Positions 5,401-7,968 of a stretch of 7,968 bases of DNA are shown in pieces (within the stretch, counting starts at the first letter, position 1; every line of letters starts with the position of its first letter). The notes under the pieces are model-generated. The model was not told where the DNA came from, made no database searches, and worked only from the letters and a program-made list of their open reading frames with translations. Both the position numbers and the translations under genes were made by a program. Source of the DNA: PNKC01 sp039917655 (lineage in GTDB: Bacteria > Chloroflexota > Dehalococcoidia > Tepidiformales > Tepidiformaceae); assembly GCA_039917655.1 (NCBI GenBank), contig JBDSJC010000213.1, positions 1 to 7,968 of the forward strand. The letters are read 5' to 3'.

Positions 5401-7267
5401 CGACAGCCTCCGAGTGAACGGTTGAGGACGGGAACGCTAGCGTTAAGTGCGTTCCCGTGCCCGGATGAGATTCAAGCACCAGTGTCCCGCCTATCGCCTT
5501 GGCGCGCTCTTTCATCGATTGAATCCCGAACTGCGGCCACCCAGCCCGACTCGAACGGCTGACATCGAAACCGGTGCCGTCGTCGTCGATGTCGATTCGG
5601 AGGGTCCCTCCTGCCTCAGTGAAGATCACATCGACGCGCGTGGCATTGGCGTGCTTCCTGATATTGCTCAACGCTTCTTGCAGGATGCGCATTATCTGGA
5701 TTTCTGCCGCCGCCGGGATGCCGGCTGTGACGAAATCAGAGCGCAAAGCCACTTCAATGCGGAACGGAACCATGCGACTGAAGTGTTCGACATATGCGCG
5801 GACGGCCGCCACAAGGTCGCCCGGAGACGGAAGGGAGGTGCTCAAACCGAGAATGGCTTCGCGAACGTCGGCGTAGGCAGAGCGAGCGGCGTCCTCCATG
5901 GACTGTAGCTGGCGATCTGCGTCGTCCACCCGGCCCATGCCTAGAAGTTTCCGTACCGCCATCGTCTGCGTGTTGATGTACCCCAGAACCTGTGCAAGCC
6001 CGTCGTGAAGTTCCCTGGCGATTCGTTCGCGTTCCTCGACGATGGCGACGTCGAGCACCCGATCGTGGAGCTGGACATTTTCAACCGCAACGGCGAGTTG
6101 CTCGCCAATGCCCCCGAGAAGTCTCGAGTAACCGGCGCCTGAGAGGCTCCCCACATCCTTCGACGCGACGCCAAGGACGCCGAGCATCTCGCCCCTTGTA
6201 CGGATCGGGAAGGCCGAATAACTCCGAAAACCAGCCCGGCAGACGGCGTCGCGAACGCCTGCGGGCTGGCGTTCGATGTCGTCGATCACCAGTGCCGTCC
6301 CGGACGTGACCACCAAGCCCGGCAGCCCTTCTCCTGGTCCCAGGTGATCCACAGCCTCACCCGCCGGGAACTCGATGCCTCGTTGGCGAGCGAGATTAAG
6401 TCCCCCATCCCTGCTGTTCAGCCACACCTCGGCACCGTCAGCCGAAGTAACGGAAACGATGGCATCAAGCGCCTCATCGAGCAGGGCCGCGAGGTCGAGC
6501 GACGATGAGGCTGCACGCCCGACTGCCAGGAGTGCGGCCAGTTCGTGGTTCCGCTGACTCGTCTTCGCTAATAGGAGCGAATTACGAACGGCGAGGCCGA
6601 GTTGCGCGGAGATGTTCACGAGCAACTCGATTTGGGCTGCTGAGTACGTGGTCTGGCGTCTGCTTGCGATTCCGAGGACTCCGCTAACCTCGTTGTCCGC
6701 CTTCAGCGGAACGCTCAACGCGGTATGGAAACCTTCGCGCTCGAACATCTCGCGGGTCGCAGGGCCAGCAAATGTCTCTTCGACCAGGACCGGTTTTCCA
6801 GTCAGCACCGCCTCGGTGCCGATCGGTTCAACCCCGAGCTTCTGGCGTTGGATCTGCGCTACCAGGTCGTCCGAAATCCCGCGATGGCAGGCTGCCACCA
6901 ATTCTTCCGCTTCGGCGTCGAGAAGACAGATCACGCCTGCCTCCGATCCCGTGACTTCCAAGACCTGATCAAGTGCGAGATTCAACACTCGGGTGAGGTC
7001 GAGGCTTTCAGCGGTGACGCTCGCAAGCTTCGCGAGCACGACGAGCTGACGATTCTGCTCGATCACTCGCGCTTCGAGCCGATCGATGGCACGAAACGCG
7101 ACAGTCGAAAAGGCGAACGTGGCAAGAGCAATCCCAGCCGAGAGGGCGATGAAGCCCGGCACGGTCTGAAGGAAGTTAGTCAGGTGAAAGAGCGCGATGT
7201 AGACAGTGATCCCGAGGAAAACGACCGGCGCGAAGACGGTGAGCAGTTTGATCGTTTGGAGCTTCAC
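5381..7267 (-). CDS. DesK/NarX-type sensor histidine kinase with two GAF domains
   Basis: 628 residues from GTG 7267-7265 (GGGGG at spacing 7) to TGA 5383-5381. A TTG 15 nt upstream (7282) is in frame but has no ribosome binding site. Two transmembrane helices lie at about 7-26 and 38-57 with only a short loop between, so there is no large external sensor domain. A coiled linker (about 60-85) is followed by GAF 1 (about 87-233) and GAF 2 (about 245-395), then HisKA_3 dimerisation with His421 in ERIARELHDGLAQ, and a HATPase_c domain: N-box LQEALSNIRKHA (529-540), G1 DDDGTGFD (561-568), G2 GIQSMKERAKAIGG (581-594). All catalytic motifs are intact. Sensing is probably through the GAF domains (small molecule, redox or gas), as in other GAF kinases of this class; the ligand cannot be read from sequence. 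It is the first gene of the operon with the response regulator. Confidence 0.93.
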   Translation of the reverse strand: MKLQTIKLLTVFAPVVFLGITVYIALFHLTNFLQTVPGFIALSAGIALATFAFSTVAFRAIDRLEARVIEQNRQLVVLAKLASVTAESLDLTRVLNLALDQVLEVTGSEAGVICLLDAEAEELVAACHRGISDDLVAQIQRQKLGVEPIGTEAVLTGKPVLVEETFAGPATREMFEREGFHTALSVPLKADNEVSGVLGIASRRQTTYSAAQIELLVNISAQLGLAVRNSLLLAKTSQRNHELAALLAVGRAASSSLDLAALLDEALDAIVSVTSADGAEVWLNSRDGGLNLARQRGIEFPAGEAVDHLGPGEGLPGLVVTSGTALVIDDIERQPAGVRDAVCRAGFRSYSAFPIRTRGEMLGVLGVASKDVGSLSGAGYSRLLGGIGEQLAVAVENVQLHDRVLDVAIVEERERIARELHDGLAQVLGYINTQTMAVRKLLGMGRVDDADRQLQSMEDAARSAYADVREAILGLSTSLPSPGDLVAAVRAYVEHFSRMVPFRIEVALRSDFVTAGIPAAAEIQIMRILQEALSNIRKHANATRVDVIFTEAGGTLRIDIDDDGTGFDVSRSSRAGWPQFGIQSMKERAKAIGGTLVLESHPGTGTHLTLAFPSSTVHSEAVVARSVG

Positions 7268-7270
7268 GCC

Positions 7271-7336
7271 GCACCCCCACAAGGAACGTTGAAACGGGTT
7301 GCTAGTCCGCCAATCCTAGCATGGCCGTGGGGGTGC
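7271..7336. repeat. 10-bp inverted repeat flanking the kinase upstream region
   Basis: GCACCCCCAC (7271-7280) and GTGGGGGTGC (7327-7336) are perfect reverse complements, 46 nt apart. The first provides the kinase gene's G-rich ribosome binding site on the minus strand. The second lies next to a possible -10 element and near the probable left end of the insertion element. It may be an operator pair, a scar of the insertion, or chance in G-rich sequence. Confidence 0.4.
7313..7321 (-). promoter_or_regulatory. Possible extended -10 promoter for the kinase operon
   Basis: On the minus strand, TGCTAGGAT (7321-7313) resembles an extended -10 (TGn then TAGGAT, four of six matches to TATAAT). A poor -35 (TTTTGC, 7340-7335) lies 16 nt upstream. 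Transcription would begin near 7306, giving a leader of about 40 nt before the GTG at 7267. Confidence 0.3.
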
Positions 7337-7968
7337 AAAACTCCTTCGCGCGGAGATCTCGATTGCGATAGGGGGCATGCTGACCAGCCGGAGGGTAGGT
7401 CATGCGTCTCTATCTGGGGCTCATCGTTGGTTCGCTGAGGCGGGCATTGCGCCCGCGCCAAGATCTGCTGATGGAGAACCTCGTGTTGCGACAGCAGCTC
7501 GCGGTCTGCACGCGCCAGCCACGGCGCCAGCACTTGCGCTGCCAGGATCGCCTGTTCTGGACGATCGTCGCCAGGACCTGGACACCGTGGCGGTCGCACC
7601 TCCAGCTCGTTCAGCCCGAGACTGTCATTCGCTGGCACCGCTCGGCCTGGCGCCACTACTGGACATGGAGGAGTCGTCGGCGCGGGCCAGGTCGTCCCCG
7701 GATCAGCGCTGAGGTCCGCGACCTGATTGTTCGGATCGCGCGTGAGAATCCGCGCTGGGGTGCGATCCGCATCGTGGGCGAACTGCGGGCGTTGGGCTTC
7801 GACGTCAGCGCTCGGACCGTCCGTCGCTACGTAGGCAGGCACTGCGGCGTCCGCCGTCGCAGTCGTGGCGGACGTTCCTCAAGAACCATGCCCCGCAGAT
7901 CTGGGCAGTCGACCTGTTCGCTGTGCAGACGGTCACCCTCCGCACCGTCTACGCGATCGTCTTCATTG
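7327..7968 (+). mobile_element. Left part of an insertion element (right end outside window)
   Basis: The transposase gene at 7402 implies an insertion sequence whose left end lies between the kinase start and 7402. The start given (7327) is only a guess at a G-rich repeat, since the right terminal repeat is not visible for comparison. Family features point to an IS3/IS481-like rve transposase. Confidence 0.4.
7402..7968 (+). pseudogene. DDE (rve integrase-core) transposase, IS3/IS481-like, frameshifted and truncated by window end
   Basis: ATG at 7402 with GGAGG seven nt upstream. The first 143 residues read MRLYLGLIVG, ENLVLRQQLAV, and a helix-turn-helix region with GRPRISAEVRDLIVRIAREN and RWGAIRIVGELRALGF to TVRRY (tac 7828-7830). 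The frame then loses similarity and becomes Arg/Ser-rich. Shifting back one base at 7830 restores the expected continuation: RRQALRRPPSQSWRTFLKNH, then APQIWAVDLFAVQT to the window edge. The D of WAVD (codon 7911-7913) is probably the first catalytic Asp of the DDE triad. A single lost base near 7828-7833 (for example one C of TACCGT) explains it. No A-rich slippery heptamer is present, so programmed frameshifting is unlikely: this is a decayed copy or a sequencing error. It is divergent from the kinase gene. Confidence 0.82.

Noticed and set aside
6725..7438. Plus-strand open frame opposite the kinase N-terminus
   Set aside because: Runs across the kinase start, its promoter and into the transposase in the wrong frame; no motif.
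7825..7835. Programmed -1 frameshift in the transposase
   Set aside because: No A-rich or X-XXY-YYZ slippery heptamer and no obvious following pseudoknot; a lost base explains it better.
7264..7842. Minus-strand open frame opposite the transposase
   Set aside because: Shadow of the transposase gene, whose plus-strand frame has clear family motifs.
1..7968. CRISPR arrays, tRNA or rRNA genes
   Set aside because: No regularly spaced repeats and no cloverleaf or rRNA-like sequence seen on either strand.

Overview
The window reads as a high-GC, free-living bacterium (by eye roughly 60% G+C, short intergenic gaps, GTG and TTG starts behind good Shine-Dalgarno sequences). The protein types (DUF3179 end, DegV end, DesK/NarX-type kinase with two GAF domains, single-ORF rve transposase) would suit Actinomycetota, Chloroflexota or a similar soil or sediment lineage. 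The sequence alone does not decide this.

Layout. Positions 1-110 (+) are the last codons of a DUF3179-domain protein, entering from the left. Positions 111-456 are non-coding apart from what looks like the C-terminal scrap of a DegV-family protein on the minus strand (300-443). From 457 to 7267 everything is on the minus strand. Read in the direction of transcription: a sensor histidine kinase (7267-5381); its LuxR-type response regulator (5400-4744, overlapping the kinase by 20 nt); a clear intrinsic terminator (4740-4696); a 374-nt intergenic region with two hairpins and a candidate regulatory motif; a secreted or anchored beta-propeller protein with a C-terminal type-1 copper cupredoxin domain (4369-2570); a 149-nt gap with a hairpin and a second copy of the same motif; a CcdA/DsbD-type thiol-redox membrane protein with an extra extracytoplasmic domain (2420-1023); and a membrane-anchored YtkA/FixH-like protein (1017-457). 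At the right end, on the plus strand, is the 5' part of a transposase gene (from 7402) with a frameshift near 7830.

How it may work. The kinase has two transmembrane helices and two GAF domains and should phosphorylate the regulator at Asp52. The terminator shows that this operon ends before the next one, so the three downstream genes are a separate, possibly regulated, unit. Those three all act outside the cytoplasm: a copper-binding propeller protein, a CcdA-type electron conduit that could keep the copper-ligand cysteine reduced, and a small YtkA-like protein with a Met/His cluster. I infer a copper-dependent extracytoplasmic redox module controlled by the adjacent two-component system.

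Most worth a second look: the propeller-plus-cupredoxin architecture, which recalls nitrous oxide reductase but has a mononuclear type-1 copper motif; and the 31-nt motif repeated before both the propeller gene and the ccdA-like gene.
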